Below, piece after piece: positions 26,561 through 35,095 of a stretch of 64,000 nucleotides of DNA. The DNA lies in the NCBI GenBank assembly GCA_023957315.1, contig JAMLHE010000015.1:1-64000 (forward strand). Direction: 5' to 3'. The DNA comes from Candidatus Kapaibacterium sp. (lineage in GTDB: Bacteria; Bacteroidota; Ignavibacteria; Kapaibacteriales; UBA2268). Every line of letters starts with the position of its first letter. Position 1 is the stretch's first letter. A program made the position numbers and the translations under genes. The notes below the pieces were generated by a model. That model saw nothing but the letters and a program-made list of their open reading frames with translations, was not told where the DNA came from and searched no databases.

Positions 26561-26587
26561 TTTTTTATTTTTTTCTAAAATACAAAG

Positions 26588-26620
26588 CATCGGACTCAAA
26601 TTGAATCCGATGTTTTTTAT
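26588..26620 (+). terminator. Terminator of the ABC exporter operon
   Basis: CATCGGACTC and GAATCCGATG form a stem with one internal mismatch, followed by six T. Confidence 0.8.
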
Positions 26621-26639
26621 TGTTTTGAACATGATTAAA

Positions 26640-26920
26640 AGTTTACAAGATAGTAGGTCAATCATCCCTGATTGACATTCAAGACAACTAAATTGACATT
26701 CTAAACGACAATATTGACAAAGTAGGGACACGGCGCGCCGTGTCTCTACAAAATAGCTGTCATTCTGAGCGAAGCGAAGAATCAAGCTTTAGTTAAATAC
26801 ATGGATTCTTCGCCTTCGGCTCAGAATGACCATAATTGGACAGAACGCTGTTCTGTGCCTACGACTTAAATTCCCCACTTGAGAGGTGGCTGCGAAGCAG
26901 ACGGGGTGGATTGTATTTTT
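26640..26920. repeat. Cluster of palindromic interspersed repeats
   Basis: No gene is present. Three repeat types lie in a row: a palindrome ACACGGCGCGCCGTGT at ~26729; a pair CATTCTGAGCGAAGCGAAG (~26760) and its inverted partner CTTCGCCTTCGGCTCAGAAT (~26807), which together can form a long hairpin; and a GAGGTGGCTGCGAAGCAGAC stretch (~26882). Short repeats of these kinds occur widely in bacterial genomes and are usually non-autonomous. Confidence 0.65.
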
Positions 26921-27021
26921 TTTTCTCCAATTTCCCAAATTTTTTCCCTAATTTTGAGATAAATTGCACTTTCATGTGTCATAGTATATATATACGGAAA
27001 ATGTATTTCAGGGAGAATTTT

Positions 27022-28278
27022 ATGAAAAGAGCATTTTTGTTATTCGCTGTTGCAATGCTGTATTGCAACTCTACACTGGCTCAAGAGCCTGAACCTGACC
27101 CTAATCTTTTGTGGGTATCGGATACGACTTGGAAAGATGGATTTCACCGATTTCTTGTACATCCGAATGGAAACATACTTGCTGGAATTGGAAGTACAGA
27201 ATTTGAACTTGACGGCAACACAGGTAAGATTATCAGAGAGTTTCCTTATCCTGCTGTCTTTTATGACATAAGCCCTGACGGAAAATACATCTCTGCACTT
27301 ACTGACCAAAGATGTGTTATTGATTATGAGACAGAAGAAGTCATTGCACGATTTACAAAAGAAAATTCATCTCCGAGATTCATGCCGGACAGTAAAACGC
27401 TTATTTATGATGTTCTACTGAAGGTTGGTAATGACTTCAACACAAAATTAGCTACATACAACATTGAAACTGGAGGATATAGATTTAGTCTAAGCCCTTT
27501 AGAGCAAACCTCAGCATGGAACATAAATGTATCTCCTGACGGCAGATTTGTTGCAACAGGAGGTAAATATATTGACAATTCGGACAGAGATTATACCCGA
27601 TTAGTATTATGGGATGCTGAAACTCTCGAGCCAATAAGAGTATTAGGCGAATTTGAGTATTTCAACCCGGTCAATTCAATCAAATTCTCACCCGATTCAA
27701 AATTGGTAGGGTTTCAGGTGTATTGGGGCGATTTGTATATTTTCAAAACAGATGATTATAGTCTTTATAAGCACTACAGTAGTGATAACATATTGAATGG
27801 TGTTATGGGTTTTGGTTTTATTGCTAATGATTTTATCGCTGTTGGGAGTGATGAAGACAATCAACAAAATTTTGAAATTATCAATTTAAACAATAATTCA
27901 ACTATTTATAAGAGGAATGATTTTACAGGACTTGCAGAATATAATGCATTTATGAAATCACTTATTGTGTTGAGAGTTTATATCCATTGTTTTGACTTTG
28001 AAAAAATACTATCTGGTGCAAGCATAGCTCCCGAAATACCAAACTCGTTTACGATTGAATATCTCAATAATACATTGAGTATCCGAAATTATACATTTGA
28101 AACAAATCAAATCAATTGCAGTATAACTGATATAAACGGGAGAGTTCTTCGCAATATGAATTTGAATCCATCAATAGGTGAGTTACGAATTCCCATAAAA
28201 CTCCAAAGTGGCACATACTTTTTCCATATTAAGGATGGTGGTAAGGAATATGTAGCTAAATTTTGGTTGGTGAATTAG
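27022..28278 (+). CDS. Secreted WD40-like propeller protein with T9SS-type tail
   Basis: A 418-residue protein. The start is ATG at 27022 (AGGGAGA upstream), giving a signal peptide RAFLLFAVAMLYCNSTLAQ; the longer frame from 26836 runs through repeat DNA. Residues ~25-320 contain WD40/YVTN-like blades (VFYDISPDGKYISAL, INVSPDGRFVATGG, SIKFSPDSKLVGFQ). The tail from ~335 (FTIEYLNNTLSIRNYTFE, GRVLRNMNLN, LQSGTYFFHIKDGGKEYVAK) is a type A sorting domain lacking the usual FPNP start. Likely a T9SS cargo of unknown binding function. Confidence 0.85.
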   Translation: MKRAFLLFAVAMLYCNSTLAQEPEPDPNLLWVSDTTWKDGFHRFLVHPNGNILAGIGSTEFELDGNTGKIIREFPYPAVFYDISPDGKYISALTDQRCVIDYETEEVIARFTKENSSPRFMPDSKTLIYDVLLKVGNDFNTKLATYNIETGGYRFSLSPLEQTSAWNINVSPDGRFVATGGKYIDNSDRDYTRLVLWDAETLEPIRVLGEFEYFNPVNSIKFSPDSKLVGFQVYWGDLYIFKTDDYSLYKHYSSDNILNGVMGFGFIANDFIAVGSDEDNQQNFEIINLNNNSTIYKRNDFTGLAEYNAFMKSLIVLRVYIHCFDFEKILSGASIAPEIPNSFTIEYLNNTLSIRNYTFETNQINCSITDINGRVLRNMNLNPSIGELRIPIKLQSGTYFFHIKDGGKEYVAKFWLVN

Positions 28279-28289
28279 AACAAAGAAAC

Positions 28290-28400
28290 CTCACCCCGAC
28301 CCTCTCCGAAGGCGAGGGAGAAAGACATAGCCCACGGTTTCAACCGTGGGGAAACGGAATTGATAAGGAAATTAATAACCATTTTAATGGTTTGAAAAAT
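28290..28400. repeat. Interspersed repeats: CTCACCCCGACCCTCTCC motif and two-hairpin unit
   Basis: CTCACCCCGACCCTCTCCG with its inverted GGCGAGGGAG recurs in opposite orientation at ~55703-55738. Next come CATAG and CCCACGGTTTCAACCGTGGG (28331-28350), about 26 bases, and AACCATTTTAATGGTT. The same two hairpins in the same order and spacing occur on the other strand at ~55285-55342, so this is a composite unit rather than chance palindromes. Confidence 0.7.
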
Positions 28401-28433
28401 TGAAATCTTCCACAATCGAACCTCATTACTTCC

Positions 28434-29324
28434 TCAAATCATTCTCAAAGTGTAATCAACCAAGTTGCGGTGCATAATTTTTTCGACTAATTGCCTGTCT
28501 AACTGCATTTCATTCATCATGTTTTCGGCAATTTCCACATATGACAAAGCATCGGGATATACTCCAATTGGAATGCCATCAAAATCTGCACCCATTCCGA
28601 GCACGTCTTCAGCCCCCAATTTCAAGAAATGTTCAATATGCTTGTAAAAAGTAATCTGAACATCACTTTGGGCAACAAATTCGTTATAGAAATTCAGCCC
28701 AATGAAGCCCTTACGCGAGATAATTTCGCGAATTTGGTCATCATGCAAATTACGTCTATGGTCGTGCATCGTGCGAGCATTGGAATGAGATGCAATGAAA
28801 GCTTTATTGGTGTGTTTGACTACATCATCGAAACCGTTTTCGTTGAGATGGGAAACATCAATAATCATTTTGATTCGTTCCATTTCATTAATCACTTCAA
28901 TCCCGAAAGGTGTCAGTCCAAAGTCCGTATCAATGCCGTCAGCAACATAATTGCGATGATTCCAAGTCAGCCCCATTGCCCGAATTCCAAGTTCGTAAAA
29001 TGCGTACAAATTGTTAATATTGTTGATAATAGGACCGGCGCCTTCGAGCGAAAGCAAGACATTGATTCTATTTTCGTCGTAATTGGACGGTGATTTCAAC
29101 CAAATTACTTCATTTTGATTTTTAGCAATGAAGTTGCCAACGGATTCAAAGGCGAATCGAAGAGCCGAGTCGCCCGAGAAAATGTCGGGCGTGAAAATAG
29201 CGAAATATTGCAATACACCGTTCGATTTGGCAAATTTTTCAAGGTTCCAGCTCGCTAAATCAGAATGGAACGGGTTATCGGGGAATTTGGTTAAAGTATC
29301 ACAATGAGCATCAGCAACTTTCAT
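28434..29324 (-). CDS. Membrane dipeptidase (peptidase family M19)
   Basis: A 296-residue protein, slightly short for the renal dipeptidase family. Zinc-site residues are visible: DAHCDT (His7, Asp9), LLSLEGAG (the bridging Glu), IDVSHLN and ASHSNAR (two His). The sequence GMGADFDGIPIG near the C-terminus carries the Asp that closes the active site. These enzymes hydrolyse dipeptides, including some with D-residues, in cytoplasm or periplasm; no signal peptide is seen, so it is likely cytoplasmic. It stands alone and is divergent from the DUF3108 operon. Confidence 0.93.
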   Translation of the reverse strand: MKVADAHCDTLTKFPDNPFHSDLASWNLEKFAKSNGVLQYFAIFTPDIFSGDSALRFAFESVGNFIAKNQNEVIWLKSPSNYDENRINVLLSLEGAGPIINNINNLYAFYELGIRAMGLTWNHRNYVADGIDTDFGLTPFGIEVINEMERIKMIIDVSHLNENGFDDVVKHTNKAFIASHSNARTMHDHRRNLHDDQIREIISRKGFIGLNFYNEFVAQSDVQITFYKHIEHFLKLGAEDVLGMGADFDGIPIGVYPDALSYVEIAENMMNEMQLDRQLVEKIMHRNLVDYTLRMI

Positions 29325-29409
29325 ATTAATAGTCCGTCATATTTTTATAAATTAACATTTGATAATACTCAATTTAATGATTATTTTTAGATAAATAAAA
29401 AATGAAACA

Positions 29410-30240
29410 ATGAAATTAAGAATAAAAATAGAATCTAAACAAATTTACGGGCTGTCAATTGTCTTGTTGCTTGTACTTTTTGCATTGCCGATGTTTGTAA
29501 GTAAAGCCAGTGACAATAGGAAAACTAAGTTCCGTCACCATACCAATGAGGCTTACGGATATGGTGAAAAGCTCGAGTACAATGTCGGGTACAAATTTAT
29601 CACTGCCGGAACCGGATATTTCCACATTCAGCCCAAACCAATTTATCGACATGGTAGAGAAGCATACGACATACGCTTTCAGGTTCAATCTATGCCAAGT
29701 TTGGATTGGCTCTACAGAGTGAGAGACCAATACAGGACTGTACTCGATGTCAGTGGCATTTTCCCATGGGAATTTGAACAACGAATCCGTGAGGGTAACT
29801 ATCGTAGAGATTTCAGAGCAGTTTTTGAACAAGCTACCAATCAGGTCAAAGTTAAAGAGAAGACCTACAATGTACCGGACTATACTCACGATATAGTATC
29901 TGCGTTCTTTTACGTTCGTACATTGAATTTGTCGAATATGCCGAAAGATTCAATATTTTATCTACAAAATTTTTGGGATGACACTACATACTCTTTAGGA
30001 GTTAAAATTCTGGGCAGAGAAACAATTAAGGTTGATGCCGGAACGTTCAAATGTATCGTAATTGAGCCGATGGTAACCGAAGGTGGCTTATTCAAAAGCG
30101 AGGGCAATATCTTAGTATGGCTATCTGATGACGACCGAAAAATACCCGTCAAAGTAGCCACAAAAATCCCAATTGGATATGTTGAGGCAAAATTATCACG
30201 ATATTCAGGACTTCGAGGTCCTCTAAAGGCTAAACAATGA
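29410..30240 (+). CDS. DUF3108 domain protein
   Basis: A 276-residue exported protein (hydrophobic residues 12-32). From ~50 it follows the DUF3108 pattern: YGEKLEYNVGYKFITAGTGY, VRDQYRTVLDVSGIFPWEFE, YTHDIVSAFFYVRTLNL, and a late VDAGTFKCIVIEP. The family is periplasmic or envelope-associated, adopts a lipocalin-like or LolB-like barrel, and has no established activity. It opens an operon in which the next gene is LolA-like; the ATGA overlap (4 bp) indicates translational coupling. A role in lipid or lipoprotein handling is plausible but inferred. Confidence 0.88.
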   Translation: MKLRIKIESKQIYGLSIVLLLVLFALPMFVSKASDNRKTKFRHHTNEAYGYGEKLEYNVGYKFITAGTGYFHIQPKPIYRHGREAYDIRFQVQSMPSLDWLYRVRDQYRTVLDVSGIFPWEFEQRIREGNYRRDFRAVFEQATNQVKVKEKTYNVPDYTHDIVSAFFYVRTLNLSNMPKDSIFYLQNFWDDTTYSLGVKILGRETIKVDAGTFKCIVIEPMVTEGGLFKSEGNILVWLSDDDRKIPVKVATKIPIGYVEAKLSRYSGLRGPLKAKQ

Positions 30241-30848
30241 AAAAGTACACAATCATATTAATTTCAATTTTTACAGTATTATTTGGAATGGTTGACGCAA
30301 AATCTAATGCCGATGCTGAATTCAATGCAATCAAGAAAATTTACGGGAACATCAAAACCGTTTCATTCAATTTTGCAAATCAAGACAATCCTAATATTCA
30401 TGGCTCTTTGATTGCCAAACGCGGAAATAAATTCAAATTGCAATTCGGGAATCGAACAATTCGATGCGACGGTAAAACTGTTTGGAATTACTCACAAGAC
30501 GAAAATAACGTAATCGTAAGCAATTTTGAATCTCATGGCGATGAAAATTCAATCGAAACTATCTTCTTTTCTATGCTCGATACTCATAAGCCTATTGGAT
30601 TATCAAGTTCGACAAATTCTGCGGGAAATAAATTGATGCTTCTTGATTTGGTCTCGACCGCAGACCCTAATCGCAAAATTGAAATTGCATACTTCCCCGA
30701 TAGCAGAATGATAGCGGAAGTAACATTGACTAACAACTACGTAGTCGAAACTTGGTTAATCAGCAAACTCAAGATTAACCCCGAAATAGCCGATAATACT
30801 TTCATATTTGAAGCTGATGACAAAATTGAAATGATTGACATACGATGA
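30237..30848 (+). CDS. LolA-like outer-membrane lipoprotein carrier
   Basis: A 203-residue protein with a signal peptide (TIILISIFTVLFGMVDA). The mature part matches the LolA fold: FNAIKKIYGNIKTVSFNF, GSLIAKRGNKFKLQFGNRTI, CDGKTVWNYSQDENNVIV. LolA ferries lipoproteins through the periplasm from the LolCDE exporter to the outer membrane. The match is diffuse, so the broader LolA/LppX superfamily is the safe call. It overlaps both neighbours by 4 bp in a three-gene operon with a DUF3108 protein and a TPR lipoprotein. Confidence 0.8.
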   Translation: MKKYTIILISIFTVLFGMVDAKSNADAEFNAIKKIYGNIKTVSFNFANQDNPNIHGSLIAKRGNKFKLQFGNRTIRCDGKTVWNYSQDENNVIVSNFESHGDENSIETIFFSMLDTHKPIGLSSSTNSAGNKLMLLDLVSTADPNRKIEIAYFPDSRMIAEVTLTNNYVVETWLISKLKINPEIADNTFIFEADDKIEMIDIR

Positions 30849-31459
30849 GAACTATTTATACTTTTTTTTTGATTATAGCTTTTTTTGCAATTACTTCATG
30901 GGCATGTTCGCCTGTGAGAAGTTCTGCAGTAGGCAAAGCACCCAAAAAATCTCCACAATCGTCTGAACTACTCGCAACGGAAGTGAACAAACCTCGTCCG
31001 CGATTTTCAGATACAACCGTAGTAGAATTGCCTCCGGTCACTGTAGCTACAGAATTGAAAGAAAGCAAAATCGAACGAAATCTTGACAGAGAATTCAACC
31101 AAGCCGTTAAGCTGTTCGACCAGAAAAAGTATGATGCCTCTTGCGACATGTTCGCCCAATACCGTGAAACTTTAGACCCAAAGGACTCACTATATTTTGA
31201 AGCTATTTTTTATATTAGCGAATGCCTTGTGGTCAAAAATAATTTTGCGGAAGCCGAACGGAACTTGCTTCTGCTATATAATTCCGCATTGACACCTGAT
31301 ACAATTTTCGAGAGAACTTTAATCAGGCTTGGTCATGTCAATTGCGCATTGAACAAAGAGCAAAAAGCATCTGTTTTTTTCAAGGAATTGAGCGACAAAT
31401 ACCCAAATTCGATTTACTTACCCCTGGCTGATTGCCGGTTCATCAAAAGCGGAAATTAG
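30845..31459 (+). CDS. TPR-containing lipoprotein
   Basis: A 204-residue protein with a lipoprotein signal (FAITSWACSP). A low-complexity Pro/Ser/Thr linker leads to about three TPR-like helix pairs (~80-195): NQAVKLFDQKKYDASCDMFA, ECLVVKNNFAEAERNLLLLY, GHVNCALNKEQKASVFFKEL. This is a YbgF/BamD-like layout, an envelope-anchored scaffold for protein contacts. It ends the DUF3108-LolA operon. Its last 42 bp overlap, tail to tail, the 3' end of pdxB on the other strand. Confidence 0.83.
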   Translation: MRTIYTFFLIIAFFAITSWACSPVRSSAVGKAPKKSPQSSELLATEVNKPRPRFSDTTVVELPPVTVATELKESKIERNLDREFNQAVKLFDQKKYDASCDMFAQYRETLDPKDSLYFEAIFYISECLVVKNNFAEAERNLLLLYNSALTPDTIFERTLIRLGHVNCALNKEQKASVFFKELSDKYPNSIYLPLADCRFIKSGN

Positions 31460-32542
31460 TAATTCTCGTCGGACAGGATATTTTCTTCTTATTTCATCAA
31501 ACATTTGAGCCTTCCCTGATAAATCGCCTGCAAATGTTTTTGCAAAGATTTCATTATCTCTCAAAAAAGCTCTACTCTCGTTCAGCTTCTCATAAAGCTC
31601 GTTTTCATTCAGTTTTTCAATCGCGATTTTGCTTTCATGCGAAATTGCTTCGTCTAACAGTTTCAAATCATATTTTATACCCGTATGCAATGATAGTGCA
31701 TTTATCATCATCAAAGCACCATTCAATTTCCCGTCGAACGAGTAACCTGCTATATGTGGAGTGGCTATCAAACATTTTTGAGCAAGAACGGAATCGAAAT
31801 TTGGCTCCGAATTCCAAACGTCAATCACGAAATTTATGCTATGTTCGGCTTGAATTGCTTTCAATGCTGCCTCATCCACAATTCCACCGCGAGAAGTATG
31901 AACAAAAAGCGAATTACTCCGAATTTTAGCAATCAAATCTGAATTTATCAAATTTGCTGTGGCGAATTCACAATTTTTGGTCAGAGGTACATGATTTGTG
32001 ATTATGTCGCATGTATTGAATAAATCTTCGATTTCGCAATATGACAAATTTTCCGGGAAACTAAAGCCGGATTTGCGAAGCGGTGGGTCATTGACAATGA
32101 TTTTTAGCCCGATTTGCTCAGCAAAGTCCGCTAATCTTTTGCCGATGTTCCCGAAACCAACAATACCGAGCCTTTTATTTTGCAGAGATATTTGATTGAT
32201 TTTTGCCCAATGCAAAATGGAAAAGATGACATATTCGGCTACGGAAGTAGCATTCGAGCCGATAGCAGAATTGAAAGTGATGCCCTTTTGTGCGAGAAAG
32301 TTTGTATCAATATGGTCCGAACCGGATGTAGCTGTAGCCACGAAATTAACTTTTGTTCCGTCGAGCAAATTTTCAGTCACCTTTGTCTGAGAGCGGCATA
32401 TCAAACAATTTGCATCAGTTGATTTCAGCAATTGATTAGAAATCTCACGACCCGAAACTTTGGTGACATTATGATAATCGGACAAAATTACATCAATAAT
32501 TGGGATATTTTCGTCAATTACAATTGAATCTTTCTTAAGCAT
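31418..32542 (-). CDS. pdxB: Erythronate-4-phosphate dehydrogenase
   Basis: A 374-residue member of the D-2-hydroxyacid dehydrogenase family, with the length and C-terminal extension typical of PdxB rather than PGDH. Residues: NAD-binding GFGNIGKRLAD, the substrate Arg in HTSRGGIVDE, the Glu in VWNSEPNF and the catalytic His in TPHIAGYSFDGK. PdxB-specific similarity is clear at the start (IVIDENIPI, VATATSGSDHID). PdxB oxidises 4-phosphoerythronate in the DXP-dependent route to pyridoxal phosphate. The gene overlaps the TPR lipoprotein by 42 bp at the 3' ends. Confidence 0.88.
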   Translation of the reverse strand: MLKKDSIVIDENIPIIDVILSDYHNVTKVSGREISNQLLKSTDANCLICRSQTKVTENLLDGTKVNFVATATSGSDHIDTNFLAQKGITFNSAIGSNATSVAEYVIFSILHWAKINQISLQNKRLGIVGFGNIGKRLADFAEQIGLKIIVNDPPLRKSGFSFPENLSYCEIEDLFNTCDIITNHVPLTKNCEFATANLINSDLIAKIRSNSLFVHTSRGGIVDEAALKAIQAEHSINFVIDVWNSEPNFDSVLAQKCLIATPHIAGYSFDGKLNGALMMINALSLHTGIKYDLKLLDEAISHESKIAIEKLNENELYEKLNESRAFLRDNEIFAKTFAGDLSGKAQMFDEIRRKYPVRRELLISAFDEPAISQG

Positions 32543-32622
32543 ATAATCTTTATTCTAAATTGAATTAAGTTTGTAGTACAAAAGAATGATAATTTTACAA
32601 AAAAACTAAACAAAGATTGATA

Positions 32623-33450
32623 ATGAGTATAGTTCCGCATTACGATTTTGAAAAAAGAAAAGTAACGACGCTTAGACTAAAAGAAATGAAGAAGTTGGGC
32701 ATCAAAATAGCTTGTCTGACAGCTTATGATGCGACTATTGCGAAAATTTTTGATGAAGCAGGTATTGATTTGATGTTGGTTGGCGACTCATTGGGCAATA
32801 TTGTTCAAGGTCACGAAACAACTCTATCGGTAACGCTCCAAGACACGATATATCACACAAAAGCTGTCGTAAATGGGACAGAACGCGCATTAATAGTTGC
32901 GGATATGCCTTTTATGAGCTATCAAGTTTCAGCTAATGAAGCATTTACAAATGCTGGCAAAATCATGAAAGAAACCGGATGTAATGCCGTCAAATTGGAA
33001 GGCTGCCGCAATGTGACTGAAGCAATATCGCGAATGACGGAAGCCGGAATACCCGTAATGGGGCATTTGGGGCTGACTCCTCAAAGCATCAATCAATACG
33101 GTTCATATCGAGCCAGAGGTACTAACGCTGAAGAAGCAAATCAAATCTACAATGATGCCCATTCGCTTCAAGAAGCAGGAGCATTTGCAATCGTTTTAGA
33201 AAAAATCCCTGCCGAACTCGGTAAAAGAATTACAGATTCACTATCAATTCCGACTATCGGAATAGGCGCCGGACCTCATTGCGACGGGCAAATCTTAGTC
33301 TATACGGATATGCTTGGTATTACTATAGACTTCAATCCGCGATTTGTACGAAGATACTCAAATTTGAACGAAATAATGAAAAAAGCTGTCGGACATTATT
33401 CCGATGACATCAGGAATTCAAAGTTCCCCAATGAAAAGGAGAGTTATTAA
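32623..33450 (+). CDS. panB: 3-methyl-2-oxobutanoate hydroxymethyltransferase
   Basis: A 275-residue protein, full length for PanB. The ATG at 32623 is used; an in-frame TTG lies two codons upstream. Motifs: LTAYDATIAKIFDEAGID, LVGDSLGNIVQGHETTL with the metal-binding Asp, VADMPFMSY (Asp), AVKLEGC and IPTIGIGAGPHCDGQILVY. PanB adds a hydroxymethyl group from methylene-tetrahydrofolate to 2-oxoisovalerate, the first step of pantothenate synthesis. No panC or panD is seen nearby. Its TAA overlaps the next gene's ATG. Confidence 0.96.
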   Translation: MSIVPHYDFEKRKVTTLRLKEMKKLGIKIACLTAYDATIAKIFDEAGIDLMLVGDSLGNIVQGHETTLSVTLQDTIYHTKAVVNGTERALIVADMPFMSYQVSANEAFTNAGKIMKETGCNAVKLEGCRNVTEAISRMTEAGIPVMGHLGLTPQSINQYGSYRARGTNAEEANQIYNDAHSLQEAGAFAIVLEKIPAELGKRITDSLSIPTIGIGAGPHCDGQILVYTDMLGITIDFNPRFVRRYSNLNEIMKKAVGHYSDDIRNSKFPNEKESY

Positions 33451-33845
33451 TGAGAAACAAAATCTATAGTGTCGTTGTAATTATGATTTCATCACTCATT
33501 TTGTTGTATGCCTGCAATAGCAACGCTCTGACAAATTTGGACGACATAGTTTTTGCCGAAAAAGATGTGAGTTATTTGCACCAAGTTGAGCCGTTTTTGC
33601 GGTTCACCTGTGCATTTGTCGGGTGCCATGGTCAATCCGCAGCAGGAGGAATAGTTTTGAACGACTATTTCGAAATGATGAAAGTACCCGGTCTTGTTAT
33701 ACCCGGAAATGCCGAACAAAGCCAATTGATACAGATTCTCGAGGAAAAACAGACCCATTTCCAATATTATGAACGTTCAAGAATCAACCAAAATCATCTG
33801 ACCGGAATGCGAACTTGGGTAGATGAAGGTGCAAAAAACAACTGA
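33450..33845 (+). CDS. Small lipoprotein with a CX4CH haem-like motif
   Basis: A 131-residue protein with a lipoprotein signal (ILLYACNS). Residues ~40-130 resemble the small cytochrome-c-like modules of Bacteroidota and Planctomycetota lipoproteins: FLRFTCAFVGCHGQSAAGGI, then a Met-rich helix and LTGMRTWVDEGAK. The binding motif is C-AFVG-CH, with four residues between the Cys instead of two. Whether it carries covalent haem is uncertain. It overlaps the panB stop by one base, although the functions appear unrelated. Confidence 0.7.
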   Translation: MRNKIYSVVVIMISSLILLYACNSNALTNLDDIVFAEKDVSYLHQVEPFLRFTCAFVGCHGQSAAGGIVLNDYFEMMKVPGLVIPGNAEQSQLIQILEEKQTHFQYYERSRINQNHLTGMRTWVDEGAKNN

Positions 33846-33944
33846 TTTATTTTTCCAAATCAAAATAGATATTATATTTGTGTTTAATCAAAGTAATATT
33901 TTGAAAACGTATTTTGTAAAACGGAAAAATTCAGGAGATGTTCG

Positions 33945-34970
33945 ATGAAAAATTTTCATGCCATTTTTTTTACTGCATTGATATCAATATTGATACTTGC
34001 AAGTTGCGACCAAGGACCGAAACCGGTCGAGATTGGGGAATTGAAAACATATTCAGACCCGGCAACTAAATTTTCGGTGCTCTACCCTTCAAATTGGAAT
34101 CATCAAAGTGTTGCAGGAGCCCGCTTCGTAGCTTTTTCACATGACCAAGTTCGCCGCCGTTTCAACCAATATGATTCGCAGGGATTCCCGGGAGCCAAAA
34201 TGGATGTGGTTGTAGTAGCACTTGATAGCACAAGGAATTTAGATAGTGTTATTGCAGGTTCTAAGATATTTGACCCATCTTTGTACGAAACTGCCAACAC
34301 AACTGTTGGCGGAGTTGAAGGTAAAAAGCTATCTTACTCGTTTGAATTGGAAGACGGAATGTTTAACGGGCTGATGATTTTTGCTACTAAAGATGGTGGA
34401 CGTGCAACAGTATTGACTTTTGAGACATTTGCAGGCTCTTATGAAGTTTATAAAGACAAATTCGATGAAATCATTGCATCCTTGCAATTAGCCGAAACAC
34501 CACGCCAAACAACTGACACAGTATTCCAAACCGAAGAAGCCGAACCACCTTCATTGACTCTTGCAGTACGTTCCGGCGACGGATTTTCAATAGGTATTCC
34601 TGATAATTTTGGTGCCGAAAATATTGGCAAATCTGCCGGTGCATTGAAATCATGGAGCTTTTTAGGTAAACGCAGAGGCGATTCTTTCATCAAAATTGAA
34701 ACTTTTGATGCTTCAAAAAACAATAAACTGAAAGAAATTGTTGAAGAAAACAGGAAATTCTTTGGCAATGGGACTCCTCAAAAAACAACACTTGGTGGTA
34801 AAGAAGCATTCAGAATTGATTATAAACCAGCCGGCAAAGTGAAAGGGAAAGTTTGGTTTGCTATCAGCGGAGATAAACTTTATAGAGTAGTTATCAACTG
34901 GTTTACCGATGAAGAGGCTGATTTCTTGCCTCCATTTGAAAAATCTGTTCAATCATTCAAATTTGACTAA
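33945..34970 (+). CDS. Lipoprotein with two PsbP/DUF1795-like domains
   Basis: A 341-residue protein with a lipoprotein signal (ILILASCDQ). Two similar halves are visible. The first (~35-185) has SDPATKFSVLYPSNWN, GVEGKKLSYSFE and EIIASLQL; the second (~205-341) has VRSGDGFSIGIPDNFG, GGKEAFRIDYKPAGK and KSVQSFKFD. This is the pattern of a tandem PsbP/Mog1-like fold used in many surface lipoproteins. No enzymatic motif is seen. Preceded by a 100-bp gap and followed by a terminator, so monocistronic. Confidence 0.72.
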   Translation: MKNFHAIFFTALISILILASCDQGPKPVEIGELKTYSDPATKFSVLYPSNWNHQSVAGARFVAFSHDQVRRRFNQYDSQGFPGAKMDVVVVALDSTRNLDSVIAGSKIFDPSLYETANTTVGGVEGKKLSYSFELEDGMFNGLMIFATKDGGRATVLTFETFAGSYEVYKDKFDEIIASLQLAETPRQTTDTVFQTEEAEPPSLTLAVRSGDGFSIGIPDNFGAENIGKSAGALKSWSFLGKRRGDSFIKIETFDASKNNKLKEIVEENRKFFGNGTPQKTTLGGKEAFRIDYKPAGKVKGKVWFAISGDKLYRVVINWFTDEEADFLPPFEKSVQSFKFD

Positions 34971-34991
34971 ATAGAATTGAAATTTTTTTTC

Positions 34992-35030
34992 AAAAGAGCT
35001 GTCTCTAATGTGAGGCAGCTCTTTTATATT
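34992..35030 (+). terminator. Rho-independent terminator
   Basis: AAAAGAGCTG-T-CTC and GAG-G-CAGCTCTTTT form a long stem with one mismatch and the loop TAATGT, followed by T-rich sequence. Confidence 0.85.
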
Positions 35031-35095
35031 TTCCTAAATCAAAACGCATTTATTCTTACATTTGTAGTCACTATTAAATCAAAATTAAAGTTGAA

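Noticed and set aside
26836..27021. N-terminal extension of the WD40/T9SS gene
   Set aside because: It translates repeat DNA, has no signal peptide, and the ATG at 27022 with AGGGAGA gives a clean signal peptide.
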